Of a DNA stretch of 64,000 nt, positions 18,108-27,520 are shown one piece after another. The notes under the pieces were generated by a model. That model had not been told where the DNA came from, made no database searches, and worked only from the letters and a program-made list of their open reading frames with translations. The first letter of the stretch is position 1; each line of letters starts with the position of its first letter. Source of the DNA: Prorocentrum cordatum. Taxonomy: Eukaryota > Sar > Dinophyceae > Prorocentrales > Prorocentraceae. The stretch lies in contig CAUYUJ010008546.1 of the NCBI GenBank assembly GCA_963575745.1, positions 265,469-329,468 on the forward strand, written 5' to 3'. Both the position numbers and the translations under genes were made by a program.

Positions 18108-18967
18108 ATGGGGCCACCATCTGGCAATGGGGGAAAGGCCCAGCAGCGACACCGGCATCAGGACGACCGGAGGACGGCCCATTCATCGGACGCGCCCCGG
18201 AGTTGGACGGCCCCATCGACGGGTGCAAGACGTTCCGGAGAAAGGTGGAAACTTACGCCGCCCGAGCCAGAAATAAGCAGCAGGAGAAAGCAGTAGGGCT
18301 CGAGATCGTGCAATGAGCATGGGAAGTTGTCGAGGACATCCAGATAGCAGACGTTGCGCAGGAGAAAGGCTGGCAGCTCTTCCTCGACGCGCTCGACAAA
18401 GCTTACAAGTATGACCAGATTACGGAGCTCCCGGCGGATTTCGAGAAATTCTTCTCCAAGGCCGCTCGCAAGCCCAAAGAGACGCTGATGGACTACTTGA
18501 CGAGGTTTCGGACGGCAGAGCGCAAATTGCGCTCGCACGATGTGTCTCTCCCAGACAAGGTGCTGGGTTGGTTTCTTTTACGCAGGGCCGGGTTGGGCAA
18601 AGAAGGCAAGCAGCTCATCATGAACCAAAACGGCGACATCCTCTCACTAGACAAGGTCGAAGGCGAGATGAAGAACACATTCGGCTTGGATTCGGTGCCT
18701 AGCCATCGAGCGAGCTCGGGAGGAGCAGCCTACAACGTGGACGGTTACGAGGAGGTCGACGACCACCAGGAGGACGTCTACTACGGAGACGAGGGCGATT
18801 ATGCCTACTACGAGGGCGGCGGCGAGGACCGCCAAGAAGCTGGCCTCAGCTTCGGCGCAGAGGCTGCCTACTACGGTGACAGAGCGACGATCACCACCCC
18901 CATGCCGGACCAGACGTACGACGTGGAACAGTTCGATGAGATAATGTCAGCCTACGCGGACGCTTGA
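18108..18967 (+). pseudogene. Copia-A gag
   Basis: The main frame reads PIDGCKTFRRKVETYAARAR and GLEIVQ, then a TGA at 18314-18316. It goes on as AWEVVEDIQIADVAQEKGW, FLDALDKAYKYDQITELP, MDYLTRFRTAERKLRSHD and LPDKVLGWFLLRRAGLG. An acidic Tyr/Asp/Glu-rich part (YNVDGYEEVDDHQEDVYYG) follows up to the stop at 18965-18967. This matches the helical capsid-like gag of dinoflagellate copia elements (compare Copia-B LGYWTLERSGLDEDEKQT). It would form the virus-like particle. The start is uncertain. Confidence 0.7.
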
Positions 18968-19380
18968 CAGAAGATGAACGACATGCGATTGGCCAGAGGG
19001 TTCTACCCTGTCGTAGCCATGGCACCGCCACCGACGAGAAGCACGGCCCCTTATCATCCCTCGAGCTGCAGGCGCTGCCAGAGGTCGCGGCGCGGCCCGA
19101 GGTGCCTCAAGAGGGAGAGCGACAGGGCGATCAACGAGGGGACGTGGCACGGCGGGCAACTACGGAAAGGGTGGAGCTGTGCGAGGGCCCCCATATACAC
19201 CATATCCCGAGAGCGACGGAAGAGACGATATGCCCACGATGCGGTGGTCGAGGACATGTCGCTAAGGACTGCCCACGCGCCATCAGGAAAAAGGCAGAAA
19301 GTTGGCGACGACACGGCAGAGGCGACAATGGTTACCGACACAGCGGACGACATCCACAACTCGACGGAGATCGACCCATC
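18968..19380 (+). pseudogene. Copia-A gag zinc knuckle
   Basis: In another frame, after basic sequence, an intact CCHC knuckle CPRCGGRGHVAKDC (CX2CX4HX4C) lies at 19231-19272, followed by Arg-rich residues. It would bind the element RNA. Copia-B has the same knuckle with His replaced by Arg. Confidence 0.8.
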
Positions 19381-19900
19381 GGAGGCGATGCATGACAGCG
19401 GGGCGACCAGCGTTATCGCGGGACACGAGGCGTTGACGGGCTATTGCAAGCAGCTGGTCGGCAAAGGATTTCCAGTCAGCATGATGAAGTTTCCCCGTGC
19501 TCGAAGCATCTCAGAGACGGTGGCGATTCGACGGGCGAGGCGACAGCGCCCCGTGTTGTACCATGGTTCCCTAGAGGCAGATTCGTGGAGATCCTCGCGC
19601 ATGTCATTCCAGGCCACGCTCCATTTCTGTTCGCCAGACCTGTGATGGAGGAGCGCGGTATGATCGTTGATTTCAAGGGTACGAGGGCATGCTGGGACGG
19701 AGATGACGAAGGGTTTCGGTTGCGCCGCCAGCCCCAGCGCGGACATTTCATTACCGATATGCAGGAGAGTTTCGTTACATGTATGAAGGACCGCGCCTAC
19801 CATGCCCTACTACCCCAGAACATGCCACGTCATGTTAGAGCGCAGCACCCTCTCAGTCCCTACGCGTGCTTGGGCGACGAGGCGCTGACGTACGAGGAGT
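19381..19900 (+). pseudogene. Copia-A aspartic protease
   Basis: AMHDSGATSVIAGHEAL carries the protease catalytic motif D-S-G-A (Asp codon 19394-19396). After a frame change near 19560 the C-terminal part continues: FPRGRFVEILAHVIPGHAP, FLFARPVMEERGMIVDF and GHFITDM. It would cleave the polyprotein. Confidence 0.75.
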
Positions 19901-20560
19901 CGGTGAACCTCGTCGGCGCCATGATCTCAACCAGCTGCGAGGTCGACGCGGAGACGAATTACGATAACTACATCGCCAAGGACCCCAGCGTGAAGCAGCT
20001 GCGCAAGTGCCAAGAGCTCCTCGAGTCAGCCACCAATGAGCGGAAGCCAGATCTTCAGAAGGCGAAGGACGTCCAAGAGGGCAAGCGCAATATATGGGAG
20101 GGTTACGGCGGCCAGTCTGAGTTGACGACGGAGCTGAGGAGAGGCGGGCGCCAGGCTAGGACGTTCCGAGTAATCAACGGCTGGGATTTCAGCAAGGCCA
20201 TGACCCAGGAGAAGTTCCTCGCTCTGGTCGACAAGGAGCAGCTGGACGATATATGGTTGAGTCCTGAGTGAAAGCTCTGGTCGGTGATGCAGGGGCGAGG
20301 CTGCAAGACCGACGAGGACAAAGAGAAGTTGCAGCAGCGGCGCTCAGACAACCACGAGACGCACCCGATGTTCTGCCCGCAGGTCTACCTCAAGCAGTGG
20401 CAGGGGGTCGAGATACGCGCCCGGTGCAGCCAGCGACAGCGCGCAGCTGGAGGGCGAAGGCGCTCTACGAGCTGCCTGGACACCATGTGCTTTTCGACCA
20501 GTGCATGATGGGATTGGAGAGCCCAGGGGAATGCTTAGCTCGCAAGAGCACTGGAGATCG
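19901..20560 (+). pseudogene. Copia-A extra domain between protease and integrase
   Basis: After an acidic Lys/Glu linker comes a conserved-looking segment. It reads DDIWLSPE, TGA (20269-20271), KLWSVMQGRG, then THPMFCPQVYLKQWQG. After a frame change near 20410 it reads QPATARSWRAKALYELPGHH and VLFDQCMMGLES. The SPxC...W..MQ pattern (Cys expected at the TGA) followed by QP..xxW and FDQC recurs, as I recall, in dinoflagellate copia polyproteins. SPPC-like motifs also occur in DNA cytosine methyltransferases, but I cannot claim that homology. Confidence 0.45.
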
Positions 20561-22229
20561 CACTACACGACGAGGAATGGCAAAAGGACTCTATCAGTGC
20601 CAGTGCGACAAGCAGCATGAGCGTGTCCACCTGGAGGGTAATATTCTTGGCGCCAACTTGCACCGCGCCAGCTTCGCCGAGAACTATGGGCCCCTGTTGG
20701 CGCAGATCCTTAGTGATTTGTCGGAGCAGCCCCACGTTCAGGACGCGGACATCCTGGTCCTGAGCATCGAGGAAGGCGAGGGCGCGGCGGGGTACATCTA
20801 CCATGCGACGGTGGACGACAGCAGCAATGAGGCGAAGGAGACGTACCAGAACAGGCAGCTGAGGAGCGAGTTCGGCCAGGATGTCTCCAGGTATGTGGAG
20901 CGTCTCCACAAGAACCTGGGCCACCCCAGCACGGAGGTTTTCCTGCGGATGCTGACGACAGCGGATGCGAGAGAGGATGTGGTTGCCTGTGCGAGACGGC
21001 ACTTGTGCGACATGCGCAGAGCGGAAGAAGGCATCGCAACCGCCGAAGTCGGCACCGCCATCGTGGAAGACATTAACCAAGCTTTGTACATGGATTTCTT
21101 CGAGTTCAAACTGCGATCAGGCTCGGCGAAGATCGCTCACCTACTGGATGGAGCTAGCCGCTTCCAGGATTGCAGGATCGTGTCGCGCGAGACGACAGCC
21201 GAGGCCATCGAGTCCATCGAGAAGGAGTGGGTCAGGCACTACCGCGCACTTACGAGGCATGTGATGGACGAGCGTGGCGCAGCGTGCAGTCAGGTGATGT
21301 TCGACTGGACCAGCGACCAGAAGATTAAGATGCATATCGCCCCCGGGGAGGCTCGCCATGTCATGGGGCCCTTGGAGCGAGCGCATCAGGTGATGCGCGA
21401 GGCGCTGGAGCTCTGGTTCGAGGAAACCGGCCTGGGGCGCACCATCGAGAACTTGGAGGCAGCGCTGGACTGCGTGCCCAATCAGATCAACAGGATGATG
21501 CATCATCAGGGCTTCAGTCCGGCGCAGTGGGTTCTGGGCTACAACCCGGAGCTCAGCGACTCCCTGTCAACAGACGCGCTGTCCGCGCCGGCGGCAGAGG
21601 CCTACCTGGAGGAGGAGACGTTCCAAGAGGCGACGCAGCGGCGAGCGGCAGCGGCGATGGCATTCATCGAGGCGGATTCGATTGAGAGGCTGCGCAGAGT
21701 ATTCCTGCGCAAGAGACGTGACATCCATGAGGCAGTGAGCGTGGGCGACGAGTGCTACTACTTGCGTGATCGTGGAGCTGGCAGACATCAAAAGTCACGC
21801 TGGAGAGGGCCGGCCACAGTGGCTCTACGCGAGGGCGCGGAGGGCGGCCAGCCCAGGGTCTGCTGGGCCACGCGCGGCGGGAGCCTACTGCGATGCAGCC
21901 AAGACCAGATCATACCCAGTGTGGAGCGGATCGGCGAGCCGAGACGACCAGCGAACCTACAGGCAGCGCAGGCCATTCTGCAAGGACTTCGACGCGGAGG
22001 TATCGTGCAGTTCTTCGATATCAGCCAGTTGCCCGGACCCACCGACGAGGACAGCAGACGGGCCGATAGGGGAGGACGAGCCAGCTGCTACAGCTGGAGG
22101 TGCACCGACGGTGGAGCAGGCCATGGGCGGCCAGCCCAGGCAGGTGTCTGCCCAGGGTTCCGAGGCAACGAGGACCCACCACCGACGGCGGACGACGCGG
22201 CGATGCCAGACGACGATGACATGGAGTGA
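20561..22229 (+). pseudogene. Copia-A integrase
   Basis: This is one long open frame. The zinc module reads RLHKNLGHPSTEVFLRML and then CARRHLCDMR, where the last expected Cys is Arg. The catalytic core keeps the full triad: Asp in YMDFFEF (21093-21095), Asp in HVMDERGAA (21267-21269) and Glu in GPLERAHQVMRE (21375-21377). It ends with a GKE-like module, SRWRGPATVALREG and RVCWATRGGSLLRCS, before an acidic linker. It would insert element cDNA. Apart from the damaged zinc module it looks intact. Confidence 0.85.
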
Positions 22230-23600
22230 CAGCAACAGCCAGCTCAAGAGCAAGTACCAGATGCAACAGAGGTTCCAGCAGCACAGGCGGTACTGGCTCA
22301 GCCAGTGATCGTTGACCCAGCGGCGAGGATCAAGGATATGCGGAGGAGCATCGATGCATCGGAGATGGCTCCAATGGGGACGTTCGCGGCGCATCGAGAT
22401 CGGCGAGGCAACCGGACAGGGCCCTACGCCAAAGTGGAGACCCAAGAGGGCGCAAGGTTTCTGGACCTGGACGCGCTACCCAAGGGCTGGAGCTACAACG
22501 CAGAGGGCCAGGCGTTCTTCCTAGACTGCGAGGAGTGCAACTTTGCTGGCGAGCTGAGCGAGAAGAACATGAACGCGGAGGACAGGGCTAAGTTTGCGGA
22601 GGCGAAGGCGCGCGGAGCTGCAGAGCTTCTTCGACAACCAGCCTTGGGAGCAAGACAAGAATGGGGTCGACCCCAACAAGGTGCTGCGCGCGAGGTTCCG
22701 ATTGAACTGGTCGAGGAACGCCGACGGAAGCTACAGGGCCAATGCCAGGCTCGTTATCCAAGGGTTCCGAGACCCAGACGCGCTTGCAGGGAAGCTGGCC
22801 GAATCCTCGTCGACCATGACAAGACTGTGACTGAGCAGAACCTTCATCGCGATGCTCGGCCGCATTCACGGTTAGACCCTGTCCACCGCGGACGTCAGCA
22901 CCGCGCTTCTGCAGGGCAAGCGTTCAGATCGCGCGATTTCTGCGCTTTTGCTGGCGGAGGCGCGCAGGGTGCTTGGCTACCAGCCGGGCCAGAGGATGAA
23001 GCTACTCAAGAGTGCACGGGCTGAGCGACGCACCGAGGCTTTCGTGGGGGGAAGCTATCGACCTTGCCCGTGGGTTCGTGTTTCACCCGCTGGGCCCCTG
23101 CCTGTTCCTGAGCTACCGCCTGGACGCAATCGACACTAAGGTGTTCGACGGCGCCATCGGGCTACGCGTTGACGATATGCTCGGAGGCGGCAGCAGTCAG
23201 GAGGGCCAGGCGCGCTTCTCGGCGCGCGTGACAGAGCTCAAGAGAGTGTTCAATCTCAGGACGTGGGAAGACACGAGCGCTGCCACCCTGAACATCGCAG
23301 GCGACGCCTCAATGGATTTCTGCGGCAACCAGCTCACCGAAACGACGAACGGAGATCACCGTATGAGTTGCGCAGCCGACTTCAAGTCGCTACAGCCCAT
23401 CACCTTGGCCAAGAACCGAGCGAGCGACCACAACTTGCCAATCGCCGAGGGCGAGCGTCGACAGCTACGAGGATTGATGGGAAGCTTGTCTTGGCCCAGC
23501 AACCAGGCGGCACCCCATCTACAGAGGCGGCGCCCCATCTACAGTGCAGCGTCAGCCTGGGGCACGGGGCGATCGACGAGGGCTCTACCGTGAAGGATGG
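22230..23600 (+). pseudogene. Copia-A reverse transcriptase
   Basis: The RT is spread over three frames. Segments are FLDLDALPKGWSYNAEGQAF, then LQSFFDNQPWEQDKNGVDPN and VLRARFRLNWSRNADGSYRA, ARLVIQGFRDPDAL and SSTMTR. After a damaged part (about 22830-23010) come VHGLSDAPRLSWGEAIDLAR, HPLGPCLFLSYR, IGLRVDDML (motif C, Asp-Asp at 23171-23176) and LRGLMGSLSWPSNQAAPHL. The order and motifs are those of Ty1/copia RT. Motif A falls in the damaged part. Confidence 0.8.
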
Positions 23601-24060
23601 AGCGGGGGCCAACAAGACGCTGAGGTTTGCCAAGGCGAATTGCGACGCGTGCCAGATGTTCGCCAAGATATGCGACGACCCGGACGAAGTGACGTTCATT
23701 TGCATGACGGACGCAGCGCGGGTAGTTAGATGTGTTGGAAGCTCACAAGGAGGCTACCTCATCCTAGTGGCGCACAGGAGTGTGCTGGTCGGCGAGACCG
23801 TCAGGCACGCGGTGGTCGACTGGCGCTCGTGGGAGCTACCGAGGGTGAGCAGGTCATCGTTGGCGAGTGGGGCCCAAGCTGCAGCCGGAGGCCTGAGCGC
23901 GCTCGAGTATGTGAGGGCACACTTCAGCCCGGTGCTCGACCCGACTCGCAACCCGAGGCTGAACGGCGCGATGTCTGCGCTGGGAAGGAGTGCGCTCCCG
24001 GTGGGCGCCAAGGCCCCATCGCGACGCAGCCCCGAAGCCACGCGTGCACAGCTTCGATGA
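23601..24060 (+). pseudogene. Copia-A RNase H
   Basis: ANKTLRFAKANCDACQ and FICMTDAARVVRCVGSSQGG (first Asp) are followed by VVDWRSWELPRVSRSSLASG and AQAAAGGLSALEYVR. The usual SSLxAEAQ has Gly in place of the catalytic Glu (GGG, 23869-23871). It is otherwise well preserved. Confidence 0.78.
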
Positions 24061-24863
24061 CAAGCGGCCGAGTATCGCGGTGCCAGTGCTAAAGGAACGA
24101 ATGACGGCGAGTGCTACGGGCTGGCATTGAGCCTGCTCAGAGCGACAGTTCGCAGACGGCTTCGCCAAGCTGGCAGCCAGACAGCTACTGGCCGGTCGAC
24201 TCAGGACGGGGGCGATCAGCCTGAAGTTCGATTCTCTGAGAAATTCCAGGTCTCGAAGAAGAAGACGGCCAAGGACCGACAGGAGGAGGCCAAGAGGTTT
24301 GCCACGCCAAGATCGAAGACGAGTGCGACAGCAGCGATGGCGACCATGGCGTCTCTGTCGAGGTCCGCCGCAGCCAGCGAGGTGAAGATCTGTGACAGTG
24401 AGGTCGAGACTGCCCTGGTGGAGCCAGCGAGGTGAAGATCTGTGACAGTGAGGTCGAGACGGCCCTGGTGGAGCTCGAGTGGACCAAGAGCCCGCGGATA
24501 GTGATCAAGATGCCGCTGAGCACGTTGGTGCAAGGAGCCTTCAGCATGATGATGTCGTTGGTGCTCGTAGCGTTCACGTGCTACGTGATCAGCAAGGTTT
24601 CGCAGAAGGAGACGAAGGTCCCAGACACAACAGAGCCCAAGCCAGAGAAGGAGTTGCAACAGACAAAGGCCCAGAAGGAGAGGCATATCAAGCTGAGTGC
24701 CATCAAGTGGGACGTCGGCTGCCAGGGCCCAGTCCACTACACGAGTGCTGGTATACCGGATGGACACTGCAGACAGTGCAAGCATGTGACGAACGGTTTT
24801 CGACGAGGCTGGGAGATTTCCCGCGAGCTGCATACAGTGCAGCAGAAGCCGCACAGTGAGTGA
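24061..24863 (+). pseudogene. Copia-A C-terminal tail with one membrane segment
   Basis: After the RNase H stop the same frame continues with basic sequence and SEVKICDSEVETALVE. An exact-looking 50-bp tandem duplication (24372-24471) shifts the frame. The new frame reads TKSPRIVIKMPLSTLVQ and a hydrophobic stretch, FSMMMSLVLVAFTCYVISKV, then Lys/Glu-rich sequence and HCRQCKHV, ending at 24863. The hydrophobic stretch fits a single membrane-spanning helix. Its role is unknown. An envelope-like role is not supported by anything else seen. Confidence 0.5.
24372..24471 (+). repeat. 50-bp tandem duplication in Copia-A tail
   Basis: The two units 24372-24421 and 24422-24471 differ at one base. 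Fifty is not a multiple of three, so the duplication breaks the frame. Confidence 0.95.
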
Positions 24864-25139
24864 ACGCGCCCCGGCAAATCATGCTTTGCATCCTGTTCCA
24901 GTATCGTTTCTTTTATTGTCCCCCCTTCCTCGCAATGGAGCTATTTATGTCAGCGGACGTTCTCTTGCGACACGGTGTGTGGCACAGTTTTTCTCGAGCG
25001 CAGTTGCTTTGCTTGATTTATTTGTGTGATGATATGCTATCAGTTGTGCAGATTTTCGCGTGAACAAGGTTAGAGTTCATACGAGTTTGCATTCCCTTTT
25101 TTTTCACCAGTGTGAAGCTTCAAGAAGGTCAAAGTGAAT
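24864..25139 (+). other. Copia-A 3' untranslated region
   Basis: AT-richer than the rest of the window. AAGAAGGTCAAAGTGAA directly before the LTR is a weak candidate polypurine tract. Confidence 0.45.
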
Positions 25140-25429
25140 TGCACTCCGTACAATGTATGTTCTGAGGGTTCTGACAGAATGTGGTTCGATGCTTTTCCCT
25201 CTCGAGGCCCCTGGAGGCCCAGTGTCATCACATAGCAAACAGCAGAGACTGTCGGCACGTTTGACCATTGCCGTGTTGAGCTCGAGAGGCTTCTCGACTG
25301 ACAGAATAGGTTACCATCACCGCCCCCCGCGTGCAGAGCATAGTGGGGGAAGGTGTCCGAGGAGAAGTTGGCAGAGATTCGGACTTCGATTCGAGGGGAT
25401 TGGAAAGTTCGAGTGTTTCGACGAGTTCA
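25140..25429 (+). repeat. Copia-A 3' LTR
   Basis: It starts TGCACTCC and ends GAGTTCA, and aligns with 17776-18065 over its whole length. Confidence 0.85.
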
Positions 25430-25544
25430 CAGGAGGTGGAGGAGCAGGGAGGAGAGAAGAACGTCGCATTCGATCATCAGCACCTTCCTGGCGTGGCGAC
25501 TTGTTGTCTGCAGCAGATCCTCACGCACGTGCTCCTTCTACCTG

Positions 25545-25860
25545 TCCTGTGCACGGAGGCGTCGTGGTGTACACCAGCGCTGCGTTGCACGCGGGTGCTG
25601 TGGTGTCGACACGCGCTGTGGCGTGCACAGGCGTTGCGGTGCACGCAAGCATTGTGGTGTACACAGGCGTTGTGTTGCACATTGTAGCTGCGGTGTACAC
25701 ATGTACACCGGCGCTGTAGTGTAAGGAAGCACTGCGGTGTACACAAGCGCTGCGTTGCACACGGTTGTTGCGGTGTGCGCAGGCGCCATGGTATACATGC
25801 GCGCTGTGTTGCACGCGAGCGTTGTGGTGTACACAGGCGCAGTGGGGCATATCGCCACCT
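25545..25860 (-). repeat. About 30-bp minisatellite, right inverted copy
   Basis: Same unit family as 15600-15905 but reverse-complemented, ending in GCCACCTACATGCTGG, the inverse of the left flank. A short (GTC)n and CTCGTCGCTC stretch follow to about 25950. Confidence 0.85.
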
Positions 25861-26014
25861 ACATGCTGGTCGCGTCGTCGTCGTCGTCGTCGACTGTCGC
25901 TCGTCGTTCGTCGCTCGTCGCTCGTCGTGTTGCGCGCGCGGGCGCGGCTGCGGTGCCGGAGCCACACGGCCGGATGGAGCCTTCCGTCATACTCCCCCCT
26001 CGCCCCTTCTCCCC

Positions 26015-26030
26015 CCATGACGCCCGTCAT
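26015..26030 (-). repeat. Inverted repeat, right end of element Z
   Basis: The reverse complement reads ATGACGGGCGTCATGG, identical to 15245-15260. Confidence 0.65.
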
Positions 26031-26052
26031 CGCCGAACATAAAAAACGCGCT

Positions 26053-26057
26053 CTTGG
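26053..26057. repeat. Direct repeat CTTGG, right edge of element Z
   Basis: Pairs with 15216-15220. Confidence 0.6.
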
Positions 26058-26640
26058 CTGCCCAGGTTATCCTGGTGCATCGGAGTGTGTCGGTGGTGCT
26101 TCCGTGGTAGGCCCTGGTCCAGCTGCTTCGTCAGGTGGACCTGGTAGTTCAGGTGCTGCTGGTGGGACATGTGAGTTATGTGCCTTGTCCTCGGGCATCT
26201 CGCTGATGGGGTCCGCTTCTCGAGGTCCGAACTGTGGTTGTGGGTGTACCGCATGTGCTGGTAGTTGTCGTTCCCGTCGAGGAGCCAGTGATCTCGGCGG
26301 TGACGTCGGCAGTGGCATGCTGTTCCCAATCTCGACGTTCTCGTCATCTGCGCCACTTGCGTCGCCAACCTGATTGGGGGGTGGCCCCGTTCGTCCACAA
26401 AAACAAGCTGCATAGTCGAATATCTTTTCCTTTGACCCAATTGCTTCACCATATCTTCGTTCTCGATAGTCTCCGACTCGGCCCGACTCGCATGTCGAAA
26501 TTTCTCAGTTGTGATCAGCACCGGTACTCCACGGTACGACACATATAGTCTGGTATGTCTTTCTTGGGCCAGGATGACGACCGGTCCTCTCCAGCCATGT
26601 TCGCCCTGCAGTCGTTTCGACTTGATGTGCTTCACTTCGC
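26058..26640 (-). pseudogene. Copia-B integrase C-terminal module and Pro-rich linker
   Basis: The minus strand reads GEHGWRGPVVILAQERHTRL, YVSYRGVPVLITTEKFRHAS. This matches the W-R-G-P...RG...R.A GKE-like module after the copia integrase core (compare Copia-A SRWRGPATVALREG). After a frame change the Pro-rich linker (VPPAAPELPGPPDEAAGPGP) runs up to CTTGG. It continues at 15215 on the same strand. Confidence 0.75.
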
Positions 26641-27520
26641 GCCAGTAGAAGGCCAGTTGTCCTGGTAGGAATGCCTCTGTGGTGGTCGAGCTCGCCCCCA
26701 GTTCAGCTCGTCGAACAGCATCGTCGCTGTCCAGCTCGAAAATGATCGATTGGCACCTGCACGTATCTGCTCTGCCCGTCGGGGTCCCGACTCGAATAGT
26801 GCTGCGCTCTGTGCCGAGAGCCCGTCTCGGTGAGGGACGTGGCCACGTTGGGCGATCGTCCGAGCACGCATTGGTAGGGTGTGAAGCCGTTCCGCCTGAT
26901 GTGGTTATTTAAGGTGTTGGCCCAAATGGCCGTCCATATGGCTGGGTCGTCCTTCTTGGTGATCTGGATCTCGCAGTTCACTTTCTGGAGAGTGTCCTTG
27001 AAGTCGATGGCTCTCTCCACTCTGCCCGTGAGGTGAGGAGCCTCCGCCAGAGTCAGTCGCATGAGTATGTTGTGCCTGTCGCCGACCTCCGCAAACACCT
27101 TCGTGATGTGGCCCTTCGCCGCGTCGAAGTAGAGTGTATTGGGTGGACCAGCCCATGATAGCCAGCCCTGCGTAAAGCAGTTCGGCGCCTCTACGCCAGT
27201 GATAGATCGCACCGCGCTCGTCGGGATGATAACCCTAAAGCACGAGACGTTGTCGATGGACCATCACCATCAGCCTGGTGCCGTCCGAGAGTCTGCCACC
27301 TCGTCCTCGTCCAGGAGCGCGTTCTCGTTGAACTCCGTCGACGGCTTCAGGTTTGCCGAACGTACCGTCGTAGGTCGACTGAGCTCCCAACACGTTGAAC
27401 ATTCGAGCTTGTCCACTGCGTCTAACACCTCTGCCGTCATGCCGTACGTCTTGAGTCGTCCCTTTCATCGCATATACCGACGGATGGCTTAGGTTTAGGT
27501 TAACGTCTGCAGTGCTGACC
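26641..27520 (-). pseudogene. Copia-B integrase zinc module and core
   Basis: On the minus strand NLSHPSVYAM and LDAVDKLECSTCWELSRPTT form the HHCC module, split over two frames. FNENALLDEDEVADSRTAPG holds the first Asp. The core continues with WLSWAGPPNTLYFDAAKGHI (second Asp) and EAPHLTGRVERAIDFKDTLQ (Glu), then NTLNNHIRRNGFTPYQCVLG. The main open part is 27212-26703. It is a copia DDE integrase, interrupted by stops near 27240-27270. Confidence 0.8.

Larger units (their letters stand above)
17776..25429 (+). mobile_element. Copia-A: Ty1/copia LTR retrotransposon with both LTRs
   Basis: Two 290-bp direct repeats (17776-18065 and 25140-25429) begin TG and end CA. A primer-binding site follows the left one by three bases. 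Internal order is gag, CCHC knuckle, DSGA protease, an extra domain, integrase, RT, RNase H and a tail with a membrane segment, which is Ty1/copia order. Several frame changes and two in-frame TGA codons make it inactive. LTRs differ at many positions, so insertion is not recent. No clear target-site duplication is visible. Confidence 0.85.
15221..26052. mobile_element. Element Z: large insertion with inverted ends, carrying Copia-A
   Basis: The ends are inverted relative to each other. ATGACGGGCGTCATGG at 15245-15260 is matched perfectly by the reverse complement of 26015-26030, and weaker similarity (T-run then GCTTGGGGC or GTTCGGCG) extends outward to the CTTGG repeats. Further in, an about 30-bp minisatellite occurs on each side in inverted orientation (15600-15905 and 25545-25860). 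The middle contains composite repeat 1 and Copia-A. No transposase is seen, so it would be non-autonomous. The insertion in Copia-B is better supported than the transposon class. Confidence 0.5.

Noticed and set aside
25140-25429. Copia-A 3' LTR as a separate solo gene with open frame
   Set aside because: The open frame also exists in the 5' LTR but the two translations diverge, and LTR features (TG...CA, primer site) explain the repeat.
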